Assembly: GCA_013817025.1 (NCBI GenBank)
Contig: JACDDK010000088.1
Location: 1-5,150 of the forward strand
Length of the DNA stretch: 5,150 bases
Direction: 5' to 3'
From: Rubrobacter sp.
GTDB taxonomy: Bacteria; Actinomycetota; Rubrobacteria; Rubrobacterales; Rubrobacteraceae
Below the pieces are notes generated by a model that saw only the letters and a list, made by a program, of their open reading frames with translations, was not told where the DNA came from and did not search any database. Shown one piece after another: positions 1-5,150 of the stretch. The position numbers and the translations under genes were made by a program. The number at the start of each line of letters is the position of its first letter. The first letter of the stretch is position 1.

Positions 1-562
1 CTTTCGGCGGCACCGAGACGTCCCTCTCCCCCGTGACCAAGTAGCGCCAAGGCAGGTCGACGCCGTGCGAGATGCCTATTCGCGTGGTGGCGATGATCTC
101 ACCCTCGAGCGCTTCGTTCGGAGAGATAACGAGGTCGCCGGAGGTGAGGTCCCGCCCGTCTTTGGAAAGATCCACACCGAGCGCCTGTGTTAGTTTTCCA
201 GGGCCGTTGCAGAGGTCGTTCGGACGACCGCGCCTTTGAGCCATTAGCTCCTGACCCGCAGTGGGACGCAGCGCCCGAATTAGGACGGCGCTGCCTACTT
301 CTTCGGGCTCACAGACGACGTTCAGGAGCCGGTGTATACCGTAGGATAGATAGACGTAAGCGATGCCAGGCGCGCCGAAGAGGTTGCGGTTTCGCATGGT
401 GGGACCTTTGTAGGCGTGGCAGGCCGGATCTTCGGGACGGTAAGCTTCGGTTTCCACGATAATGCCGGACGTGTCGCCTTCGGGGGTGTGGTGGGTCAGG
501 GTGTATCCGAGGAGATCCACGGCTACTATTCTCGGGTCTCTATCGTAGAAGTCGGCGTTCAG
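1..562 (-). CDS. mpg: 3-methyladenine DNA glycosylase (AAG/MPG family), 3' end cut by window edge
   Basis: This gene encodes a monofunctional base-excision repair glycosylase. The family flips out and removes alkylated or deaminated purines such as 3-methyladenine and hypoxanthine, leaving an abasic site in cytosolic DNA. I translated the minus strand by hand: 187 codons are open without a stop up to the edge. Residues that match the human AAG active site by alignment are Glu39 in the VETEAY motif (catalytic base), Tyr41, His49, Tyr71 and Asn81 in the YVYLSYGIHRLLN block, and Arg96. The signature CNGPGKLTQALG follows at about 118-129, then PWRYLVTG at 171-178. Relatives are about 190-210 residues long, so only a short C-terminal tail is missing. 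The start is odd. No ATG, GTG or TTG lies in frame between the upstream stop (755-757) and codon 15, which is already inside the conserved fold. The best start is therefore CTG at 560-562, overlapping the TGA of the RemA-like gene, with ATT at 563-565 as the alternative. An AGGAA (577-581) lies rather far upstream. Family call very sure; start uncertain. Confidence 0.93.
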   Translation of the reverse strand, partial: MNADFYDRDPRIVAVDLLGYTLTHHTPEGDTSGIIVETEAYRPEDPACHAYKGPTMRNRNLFGAPGIAYVYLSYGIHRLLNVVCEPEEVGSAVLIRALRPTAGQELMAQRRGRPNDLCNGPGKLTQALGVDLSKDGRDLTSGDLVISPNEALEGEIIATTRIGISHGVDLPWRYLVTGERDVSVPPK

Positions 563-918
563 AATATACGCGGGGATTCCTGTTCGCCGGAGAGTTCGTT
601 GATTCGGCGGGAGAGTTGATCGAGGTCGAGGCCGGCTTCGGAGCGGATGGAGGACTTCAGGAGCGGACGTACTTGTCCTATCTGGACCTGCAACTCCCGC
701 AGCATCTCTATCGCGCCGCTCTCCGCGCCCACCATGTCGCGCAGGATGGTCGCCTCAGTGCGGCCCGCGACGAGCGGCTCGCGGACGTTATCGACGTATA
801 CGAGGGTTCGCCGTCCACTGCCGCGATCCTCTTCGATGGGGACTAGCGCCACGATCCGGTCGGCGCGCACATATTTGCCGAAACCCAAAGAGACTATGCG
901 GTCGGGGATCACCTTCAT
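559..918 (-). CDS. RemA-like regulatory protein (DUF370 family) with C-terminal extension
   Basis: The protein has 119 residues from the ATG at 916-918. Residues 1-65 resemble Bacillus RemA, a small ring-forming DNA-binding protein that activates biofilm matrix genes. The SLGFGKYVRADRIVAL block (10-25) lines up with the RemA segment containing GFG and ANR, and GRRT (35-38) matches RemA's GRRT. Arg21, Arg36 and Arg37 therefore fall where, as I recall, RemA has its DNA-binding arginines (18, 50, 51). The loop between these blocks is about 17 residues shorter than in RemA. After residue 65 comes a roughly 55-residue charged, mostly helical-looking tail with leucine spacing (about 66-110) that the roughly 87-residue RemA lacks. 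The frame extends upstream to a GTG at 943-945, but that adds nine residues with no family counterpart, while the ATG gives a RemA-like N-terminus. The stop overlaps the start of mpg, so the two genes are probably co-transcribed and coupled. The regulatory target is unknown; biofilm control should not be assumed in this organism. Confidence 0.78.
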   Translation of the reverse strand: MKVIPDRIVSLGFGKYVRADRIVALVPIEEDRGSGRRTLVYVDNVREPLVAGRTEATILRDMVGAESGAIEMLRELQVQIGQVRPLLKSSIRSEAGLDLDQLSRRINELSGEQESPRIF

Positions 919-925
919 CTCGATG

Positions 926-931
926 AGTCTA
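926..931 (-). promoter_or_regulatory. Putative -10 element (TAGACT) of the RemA-like/mpg pair
   Basis: Read on the minus strand, TAGACT is followed by exactly 7 nt (catcgag) and then the ATG at 916-918. It fits the TAnnnT pattern of actinobacterial -10 boxes, at a distance that would place the transcription start on the A of the ATG, giving a leaderless mRNA. No convincing Shine-Dalgarno sequence precedes the ATG, which agrees with that. An overlapping TATGCT at 931-936 is an alternative -10. I see no clear -35 box. The site is inferred from pattern and spacing only. Confidence 0.4.
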
Positions 932-957
932 GCATAGCGCCACACGCGCCGGCCCGG

Positions 958-963
958 TACTAT
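958..963 (+). promoter_or_regulatory. Putative -10 element (TACTAT) of the GNAT gene
   Basis: TACTAT is followed by 7 nt (tggcctc) and then the GTG at 971. It matches TAnnnT and four of six positions of TATAAT, at the spacing expected for a leaderless transcript beginning at the GTG. No purine-rich ribosome site precedes 971. No clear -35 is visible about 17 bp upstream. The element lies 26 bp from the opposing TAGACT, so RNA polymerase binding at one promoter would probably exclude the other. Confidence 0.4.
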
Positions 964-970
964 TGGCCTC

Positions 971-1534
971 GTGCGACTGTCCGACAGGGAGAAAGTGCTG
1001 GTTGGCGAGGGTGTCGAATTGCGTCCTCACGCCCGGCGAAATTATGAGATCTACGGTCGCTGGTATTCAGACCCCGAAGTCTGGCGTCTGACGAGTTGGA
1101 CGGCGGAGCCGCTACGGTCCCGCGAAGTCGAGCGACTCTTCGAGGATCGCGAAGCCTCCACAACGGAGAGGTCGTTCGCTATCTATCGTAAAGCGGAACG
1201 CGAGCCGCTGGGCATTATAAGCCTCATGAACATCAGCAAAGCCCACGCCTCAGCGGACCTCTCGATCATCGTGGGCGACTCGGCCAATAGAGCGCGAGGC
1301 CACGGCAGCGACGCCATGAAGACGATCCTAAACTACGCATTCGAGGATCTCGGGCTGCGGCGAGTGGGCTTGAGCGTCTTCGACTTCAACGAGGCGGCCA
1401 TCAAGACCTACAAACGACTCGGGTTCCGCCAAGAAGGACGATTACGAGACGCTATCAGACGCGATGGCGCTTTCCACGACGCGATCCTGATGAGCGTGCT
1501 CGCGTCCGAATGGTCCAACCAAAGCGGTCTGTGA
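971..1534 (+). CDS. GNAT family N-acetyltransferase, RimJ/RimL type
   Basis: This is a 187-residue acetyl-CoA-dependent N-acetyltransferase, predicted cytosolic. The fold reads in the usual order. An N-terminal strand ends in VELRP (15-19), followed by a helix with WYSDPEVWRL (31-40). A central strand follows at GIISLMNIS (81-89), then the acidic strand ADLSIIVGD (95-103). Motif A, the acetyl-CoA pyrophosphate loop, is RARGHG (107-112). The C-terminal signature is N140, A143, Y147 and G151-F152, followed by E155-G156 and the RRDGAFHDAILMSVL stretch (163-177), all typical of the RimJ/RimL (Acetyltransf_3) group. The substrate cannot be read from sequence; ribosomal-protein N-termini, small amines or an antibiotic are all possible, and the divergent neighbours do not decide it. 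Start choice: GTG at 971 lacks a ribosome site but suits leaderless initiation. GTG at 995 is in frame and has AGGGAG (986-991) only 3 nt upstream, so a product eight residues shorter is possible. The stop is TGA at 1532-1534, and the gene converges on pheT. Confidence 0.88.
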   Translation: MRLSDREKVLVGEGVELRPHARRNYEIYGRWYSDPEVWRLTSWTAEPLRSREVERLFEDREASTTERSFAIYRKAEREPLGIISLMNISKAHASADLSIIVGDSANRARGHGSDAMKTILNYAFEDLGLRRVGLSVFDFNEAAIKTYKRLGFRQEGRLRDAIRRDGAFHDAILMSVLASEWSNQSGL

Positions 1535-1588
1535 AAGGATTGAACTTTTCGCGAACCACGCTTTCAGCAGTTAGACTTCAGCTTTTTT
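1529..1588 (+). terminator. Weak candidate terminator hairpin after the GNAT gene
   Basis: CTGTGAAAG (1529-1537, overlapping the stop codon) can pair with CTTTCAgCAG (1561-1570) through 9 bp with one bulged G, around a 23 nt loop that contains the palindrome TTCGCGAA. A run of six T residues lies at 1583-1588, but 12 nt beyond the stem, which is too far for a textbook intrinsic terminator. The stem is AT-rich. It may be a weak terminator or chance pairing. Confidence 0.25.
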
Positions 1589-1800
1589 GACTGCCGAACG
1601 AACAGGTGCTTCTCGAAGCGATGGCTCGATTGGTTCGATAAACGCCGTACCGCTCTACGAAATTGAGACCGTTTTCGAGCGGTTTGCGGCACGCCGCATC
1701 GTGCCCGATCCACTTCGTTCGGGAAGCACTGTAGTCGAAGCGTCCAAATGTTACAAGGGATCGTCCCGACGCTCGTGAGGCCTCTACCAATAGACTTCAG
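1572..1800. repeat. Direct-repeat-bracketed non-coding segment (MITE-like candidate)
   Basis: TAGACTTCAG occurs exactly at 1572-1581 and again at 1791-1800, bracketing 209 bp. The right copy overlaps the pheT stop codon (TGA on the minus strand at 1797-1799). The bracketed segment holds the long imperfect palindrome described separately. It also holds smaller symmetric pieces: AGCGTC (1739-1744) with GACGCT (1768-1773), a nested GGGAtcgTCCC (1757-1767), and the 8 bp palindrome GAGGCCTC (1777-1784). Flanking direct repeats plus an internal palindrome are what a small non-autonomous insertion with a target-site duplication would leave. However, the segment ends show no convincing terminal inverted repeats, and one 10 bp repeat could arise by chance. 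I found no convincing gene here: the short open frames on both strands lack family features. Confidence 0.4.
1602..1732. repeat. Long imperfect inverted repeat (stem-loop) between GNAT and pheT
   Basis: The left arm is about 1602-1655 and the right arm about 1677-1732, around a loop of roughly 21 nt. The outer end pairs ACAGgTGCTTC (1602-1612) with GAAGCACTGT (1723-1732), 10 bp with one bulge. The inner end pairs ACCGCTC (1649-1655) exactly with GAGCGGT (1677-1683). Between them the left arm and the reverse complement of the right arm share further short blocks in the same order (CGAA, TGG, TCG, CGAT) with small gaps. A separate local hairpin, TGCGG-cacg-CCGCA, sits at 1685-1698. No T-run follows the structure on either strand, so it is not a standard intrinsic terminator. 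It could be a decayed mobile repeat, a REP-like element, a structured RNA, or a 3'-end stabiliser shared by the two converging transcripts. Confidence 0.5.
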
Positions 1801-4250
1801 GTACTGCGGATTTCAGCGTCGAACTCTTTGCGCAGGCGTTCAGCGAGGCGCTGGAATTCGGCGTTGACCTCCTCGTCCGTGAGGGTCTCGGAGGCCTGGA
1901 AGATCAAGCTAAAGGCCACGCTCTTCATATCTTCGGGAACTTGCGGGCCTTCATAGACGTCGAAGACGCGAAGCTCTGTCAACAAAGTGCTTTCCGCGTT
2001 TTGTAGAGTCGATGTGAGATCCCCGACTCGGGTCGCCCTAGACACGACGACAGCGAGGTCTCGGGTCACGGCTGGCACGTTGGCAAAAGGCTCGAATCCC
2101 GACTGCGAATCTGGCTCGCAGAGGGCGAAATTCAGCTCGAACGCCGCAAGCGGCCAGCCTTCGAGGTCGAATTTCTCGGCTACGCTCGGGTGGATCTCCC
2201 CAACCCATCCAGCCTCCATCCCACCGACCAACACCGCAGCGGCGCGACCGGGATGCAGAAAAGGCCGGACACGAGGCTCGAATATTGCACCGGGTACCAG
2301 GCGCTCGACGATACCTTTGGCCTGGAAGAAATCGGCTGATGTCGCCTGCGCGTTCCATCCGGCGGATCGTGTGTTGCCCGCGAGAAGAACGCCCACCCGA
2401 TTCTCCTCGCGGACGCCCATAAGAGCTTCGGGAATGATGCTTTGGTCGCGGACAGCCTCGCCGTTCATGCGGTAGTCAATGATGCCGGGCCGCATTTCGG
2501 CATCAGCCTCCACAGACTCGAAAATGCGCCCGACCTCGAAGAGCGCGACGCCACGAGAACCAAAGGCGCGATTCCTGGCCGTAGCGTCGAGTAGTCCGGT
2601 TAACACCGTCTCTCTGAGGTTGGCGGCTTCGGCGCTGAGAGGGTTGCGAAGGCGCAACCCCTCGCCGGACTCGGCGTCGAAGCCGAGGTCGTCGCGCCAG
2701 CGGTCGGGGCCGAAAGGATAGGTGACGGTCTCAGTAAGACCGAGGTCGGCTAGAAGGTGACGCAGCAGGCGGAGCTTTCTCTGGTCCTGGGTGAGACCGC
2801 CGAGGAGTGGGACGCCGGGTAAACGCTCGGGGATATTCTCCAAGCCGATCAAACGCCCAACCTCTTCGATCAGGTCGGCCTCCCGCGAGAGGTCGCGCCG
2901 GAAGGTCGGCACTGTGGCTTCTATCCGCCCATTTTCACTCCACACTTCGCAGCCGAGCAACCGCAGCCGCTCCGCCGCCTCTTCTTGCTCCACGCGCATT
3001 CCCAGAAGGAGTTCGGTGCGCGAATGACGCATGGAGATCGTCCGAGGCTGGACGGGTTCGGGGTAGTGGATCAGCGTATCCCCGGCCACGGTTCCCCCGG
3101 CTTCAGCGGCGATTAGACCGCAGACGCGGGACATGGCGTAGTCAACCATCTCGGGGTCGAGGCCGCGCTCGTAGCGGCCAGATGCGTCGGTGCGTAGGGC
3201 GAGGCGCTGGGAAGTCGCGAGGATGTTGGTCCCGACGAAGGTTGCGACTTCCACGAGGACATCGCTCGTCTCGTCGCTGACTTCGGCGTCTTCGGCACCC
3301 ATTACGCCCGCGACCACCAGTCCACGTTCTTCGTCGGAGATCACGAGCATCTCTTCGTCCAGCGTCCGCGTGTGACCGTCGAGCATGGTCATTTCCTCGC
3401 CGGGACGCGCCCGCCGCGCCACAATGCCGCCTCGCACCTTCGCGGCGTCGAAGGCGTGGATGGGCTGGCCGGTCTCCAGCATTACGTAGTTCGTAGCGTC
3501 GACTATGGCGTTGATGGGTCGCATACCGGCAGCGTGGATGCGGCGGCGCATCTCCAGGGGAGCCCTCTCGCCAGGACGGACGCCGGAGACGCGGCGCAGG
3601 TCGTAGCGGGGGCAGAGGTCTCCAGCTTCGACACGCAGGGTGTAGTCCGCGGTCGGGGCACCGCTGGCGGAGAAGTTCGACTCCGGGACGCGGAACGATG
3701 TTTTGAGGATAGCGGCGAGCTCGCGGGCGACTCCGATCATGCCCCACAAGTCGGGGCGGTTGGGGTTTACGTCTAGCTCCAGGATGGTCTCGCCGGCCGG
3801 GAAGTAGTCCGCGAGAGGCCGCCCGATCTCATAGGAACCGTCCAGGAGGAGTATCCCCGTGTGCTCGCCCGAGATGCCGAGCTCGCGCTCACTCATCATC
3901 ATCCCGTACGATTCGAGCCCGCGCAGCTTGGCCTTCTTGAGCTTGCGGCCGTCGGCCAGCGTGCTGCCGGGCAGGACAACCGGAACCCTGGCGCCGGGGT
4001 ATGGGTTCGGGGCGCCAGCGACGATCTGTACCTCCCGTCCCCCGAGATCTACCTTCGCGACGTTGAGCCGGTCGGCGTTGGGATGCGGCCCAAACTCGAC
4101 GACCTCTCCGACCACGACCTCTCCATCCACTACGCCCAGGCGCTCGATCCCGTCCACTTCCTGGCTACGCAGGGAGAAAAGCTCTACCAACTCGCTGGTC
4201 GAAAGGTCGAAGTCTACGTATTCGTGGAGCCAACTCAGAGGAACGCGCAA
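1797..4250 (-). CDS. pheT: Phenylalanyl-tRNA synthetase beta subunit
   Basis: PheT is the large subunit of the (alpha-beta)2 enzyme that makes Phe-tRNA-Phe. It binds the tRNA and hydrolyses mischarged Tyr-tRNA-Phe. At 817 residues it is full length for the bacterial type. Domains in order: the N-terminal B1 segment; an EMAP/OB-type tRNA-binding domain at about 40-150 (VGEVVEFGPHPNADRLNVAK); the B3/B4 editing domain at about 210-390, with GQPIHAFD (His265), the VEVATF glutamate (Glu334) and the TDASGRYERGLDP block (354-366), all expected of an active editing site; the B5 DNA-binding-like domain at about 400-475; the catalytic-like core at about 485-705; and the anticodon-binding FDX-ACB domain at about 720-817 (FANVPAVTRDLAVVV). 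The start is TTG at 4248-4250, fixed by a strong ribosome site and by the family-typical MRVPLSWLHEYV. The gene lies 40 nt after pheS. The stop is TGA. I see nothing abnormal in the protein. Confidence 0.98.
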   Translation of the reverse strand: MRVPLSWLHEYVDFDLSTSELVELFSLRSQEVDGIERLGVVDGEVVVGEVVEFGPHPNADRLNVAKVDLGGREVQIVAGAPNPYPGARVPVVLPGSTLADGRKLKKAKLRGLESYGMMMSERELGISGEHTGILLLDGSYEIGRPLADYFPAGETILELDVNPNRPDLWGMIGVARELAAILKTSFRVPESNFSASGAPTADYTLRVEAGDLCPRYDLRRVSGVRPGERAPLEMRRRIHAAGMRPINAIVDATNYVMLETGQPIHAFDAAKVRGGIVARRARPGEEMTMLDGHTRTLDEEMLVISDEERGLVVAGVMGAEDAEVSDETSDVLVEVATFVGTNILATSQRLALRTDASGRYERGLDPEMVDYAMSRVCGLIAAEAGGTVAGDTLIHYPEPVQPRTISMRHSRTELLLGMRVEQEEAAERLRLLGCEVWSENGRIEATVPTFRRDLSREADLIEEVGRLIGLENIPERLPGVPLLGGLTQDQRKLRLLRHLLADLGLTETVTYPFGPDRWRDDLGFDAESGEGLRLRNPLSAEAANLRETVLTGLLDATARNRAFGSRGVALFEVGRIFESVEADAEMRPGIIDYRMNGEAVRDQSIIPEALMGVREENRVGVLLAGNTRSAGWNAQATSADFFQAKGIVERLVPGAIFEPRVRPFLHPGRAAAVLVGGMEAGWVGEIHPSVAEKFDLEGWPLAAFELNFALCEPDSQSGFEPFANVPAVTRDLAVVVSRATRVGDLTSTLQNAESTLLTELRVFDVYEGPQVPEDMKSVAFSLIFQASETLTDEEVNAEFQRLAERLRKEFDAEIRST

Positions 4251-4256
4251 GGGTGT

Positions 4257-4263
4257 CTCCTTT
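4257..4263 (-). promoter_or_regulatory. Ribosome binding site of pheT
   Basis: AAAGGAG on the minus strand lies 6 nt (acaccc) before the TTG codon at 4248-4250. This near-consensus site at good spacing fixes the TTG start of pheT. It contrasts with the two starts near 918 and 971, which have no such site. Confidence 0.85.
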
Positions 4264-4290
4264 CTAGTGTAGGCGTCTCATGCGACGTCT

Positions 4291-5150
4291 CTAAAACTGC
4301 TGGAGAAAGCGGAGGTCGCCCTCGAAGAAGAGCCTGAGGTCCGGGACGCCGTACTTGACCATCGCCATGCGGTCGGGCCCCATCCCGAAGGCGAAGCCAG
4401 TGTATTTTTCGGGGTCGTAGCCGACCTCTTCGAGGACCGCTGGGTCTACCATCCCGGCGCCGAGCATCTCGATCCAGCCGGCGCCCCTGCACACTTTGCA
4501 GTTCGGGTCGCTCCCCCCGCATACAAAGCAACTCACGTCCAACTCGACCCCGGGCTCGACGAACTGGAAGTAGCTCGGCCTGAGCCTGACCTTCACGTCC
4601 TCGCCGAAGACGTGCCGGGCCATCGCCGCCAGCGTACCTTTCAGGTGGCCTAGAGTGAGTCCCTCGTCGACGGCCAGCCCTTCTATCTGGTTGAACATCG
4701 GGGTGTGTGTCGGGTCGGAGTCGCGCCGGTAGGTCCTGCCGGGGCAAACGATGTAGATGGGCGGCTCCTGGGAGAGCATCGTCCGGATCTGGACCGGCGA
4801 GGTGTGGGTCCGCAGAACGAGCCCCTCGTCGAGGAAGAAGGTGTCCTGCATGCCGCGCGCCGGGTGTCCCGGCGGTATGTTCAGGGCGGTGAAGTTGTAA
4901 TAGTCGGTCTCGACCTCGGGTCCTTCGGCGACCCTGTAGCCGAGGCCCACGAAGAAGTCCACGACTTCGTCTATGACGCGCATCGAAGGATGGAGGCTTC
5001 CCTTCGGGTAGGGCACACCGGGGAGGGTAACGTCCACGGCCTCGGCGCGTAAACGCTCCTCGCGCTCGGCGGCGGCGACCTTTTCGAGCCGTTCTTCGAG
5101 GGCGGCTTCGATCTCTTTGGTCGCCCTGTTCGAAGCTCCGCCGACGGCTT
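4291..5150 (-). CDS. pheS: Phenylalanyl-tRNA synthetase alpha subunit, 5' end beyond window
   Basis: PheS is the catalytic subunit of phenylalanyl-tRNA synthetase, a class II enzyme that activates phenylalanine with ATP and transfers it to tRNA-Phe. The window holds the C-terminal 285 residues, numbered here from the first complete codon; about 55-65 N-terminal residues are missing. Residues 1-37 are the end of the N-terminal coiled coil that contacts tRNA. DVTLPG (39-44) opens the catalytic module. Motif 1 surrounds AEGPEVETDYYNF. Motif 2 runs from RTHTSPVQIR (113-122) through GRTYRRDSDPTHTPMFNQIEG (137-157). Motif 3 is the GMGPDR segment (255-260). Cys207, Cys210, Cys217 and Cys220 form a CxxC-x6-CxxC cluster that probably binds zinc, an insertion seen in many PheS proteins, including Gram-positive ones. 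An internal GTG at 5035-5037 is not the start, because the conserved frame continues upstream to the edge. The stop is TAG, 40 nt before pheT. Confidence 0.98.
   Translation of the reverse strand, partial: AVGGASNRATKEIEAALEERLEKVAAAEREERLRAEAVDVTLPGVPYPKGSLHPSMRVIDEVVDFFVGLGYRVAEGPEVETDYYNFTALNIPPGHPARGMQDTFFLDEGLVLRTHTSPVQIRTMLSQEPPIYIVCPGRTYRRDSDPTHTPMFNQIEGLAVDEGLTLGHLKGTLAAMARHVFGEDVKVRLRPSYFQFVEPGVELDVSCFVCGGSDPNCKVCRGAGWIEMLGAGMVDPAVLEEVGYDPEKYTGFAFGMGPDRMAMVKYGVPDLRLFFEGDLRFLQQF

Noticed and set aside
919..945. GTG at 943-945 as the start of the RemA-like gene
   Set aside because: It would add nine residues with no counterpart in the family and would run through the proposed -10 element. 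The ATG at 916-918 gives a family-like N-terminus.
1739..1773. AGCGTC/GACGCT with nested GGGA-TCCC as a pheT terminator
   Set aside because: The stems are only 4-6 bp with a large asymmetric internal loop, and no T-run follows on the minus strand.
1587..1778. A 63-codon plus-strand open frame in the same gap
   Set aside because: It lies opposite the frame above, with low-complexity composition, no ribosome site and no family features.
1578..1790. A 70-codon minus-strand open frame beginning at TTG just after the pheT stop
   Set aside because: It covers exactly the palindromic, repeat-bracketed segment, shows no recognised family and has no ribosome site. It is best explained as an open frame through a repeat. 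A genome-wide search could reverse this if the peptide is conserved at protein level.
2807..3280. Long arginine-rich open frames on the plus strand opposite pheT (also 1987-2475, 3372-3776 and 3861-4337)
   Set aside because: These are antisense shadows of the GC-rich pheT gene, whose own frame shows complete domain conservation. Their composition is typical of out-of-frame translation.
3142..3747. A 201-codon minus-strand open frame inside pheT
   Set aside because: It is on the same strand but in a different frame within the B3/B4 domain of pheT. It is dominated by Arg, Pro and Ala with no motif, so it is a frame shadow.

Overview
This 5.15 kb window is ordinary bacterial chromosome, moderately GC-rich, and looks actinobacterial. 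The evidence is GTG/TTG start codons, gene starts that fit leaderless transcription, and a PheS carrying a four-cysteine cluster. I lean towards a deep-branching group such as Rubrobacterales, but that is inference from overall character and has not been tested. I see no prophage, CRISPR array, insertion-sequence transposase or RNA gene.

Layout from left to right. At the left edge, on the minus strand, is a nearly complete 3-methyladenine DNA glycosylase gene (mpg, about 1-562). It overlaps by 3 nt the end of a small RemA-like (DUF370) gene (559-918), so the two probably form a coupled pair. Divergent to them is a RimJ/RimL-type GNAT acetyltransferase (971-1534, plus strand). The 52 bp between the two preferred starts holds two -10-like hexamers. 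Each sits exactly 7 nt upstream of its start codon, as expected for leaderless transcripts. A 262 bp non-coding gap (1535-1796) follows. It contains a long imperfect palindrome bracketed by an exact 10 bp direct repeat, one copy of which overlaps the pheT stop codon.

The right two thirds is the pheST operon on the minus strand. pheS (4291 to beyond the right edge) is followed after 40 nt by pheT (1797-4250). PheS and PheT together form the (alpha-beta)2 phenylalanyl-tRNA synthetase, which charges tRNA-Phe and edits mischarged Tyr-tRNA-Phe. The operon promoter and any leader lie outside the window.

The coding genes belong to known families, and I find no clear undescribed multi-gene system. 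The points most worth a second look are the palindromic, repeat-flanked spacer downstream of pheT, the paired leaderless-type promoters, the RemA-like protein with a C-terminal extension next to mpg, and the apparent CTG (or ATT) start of mpg.
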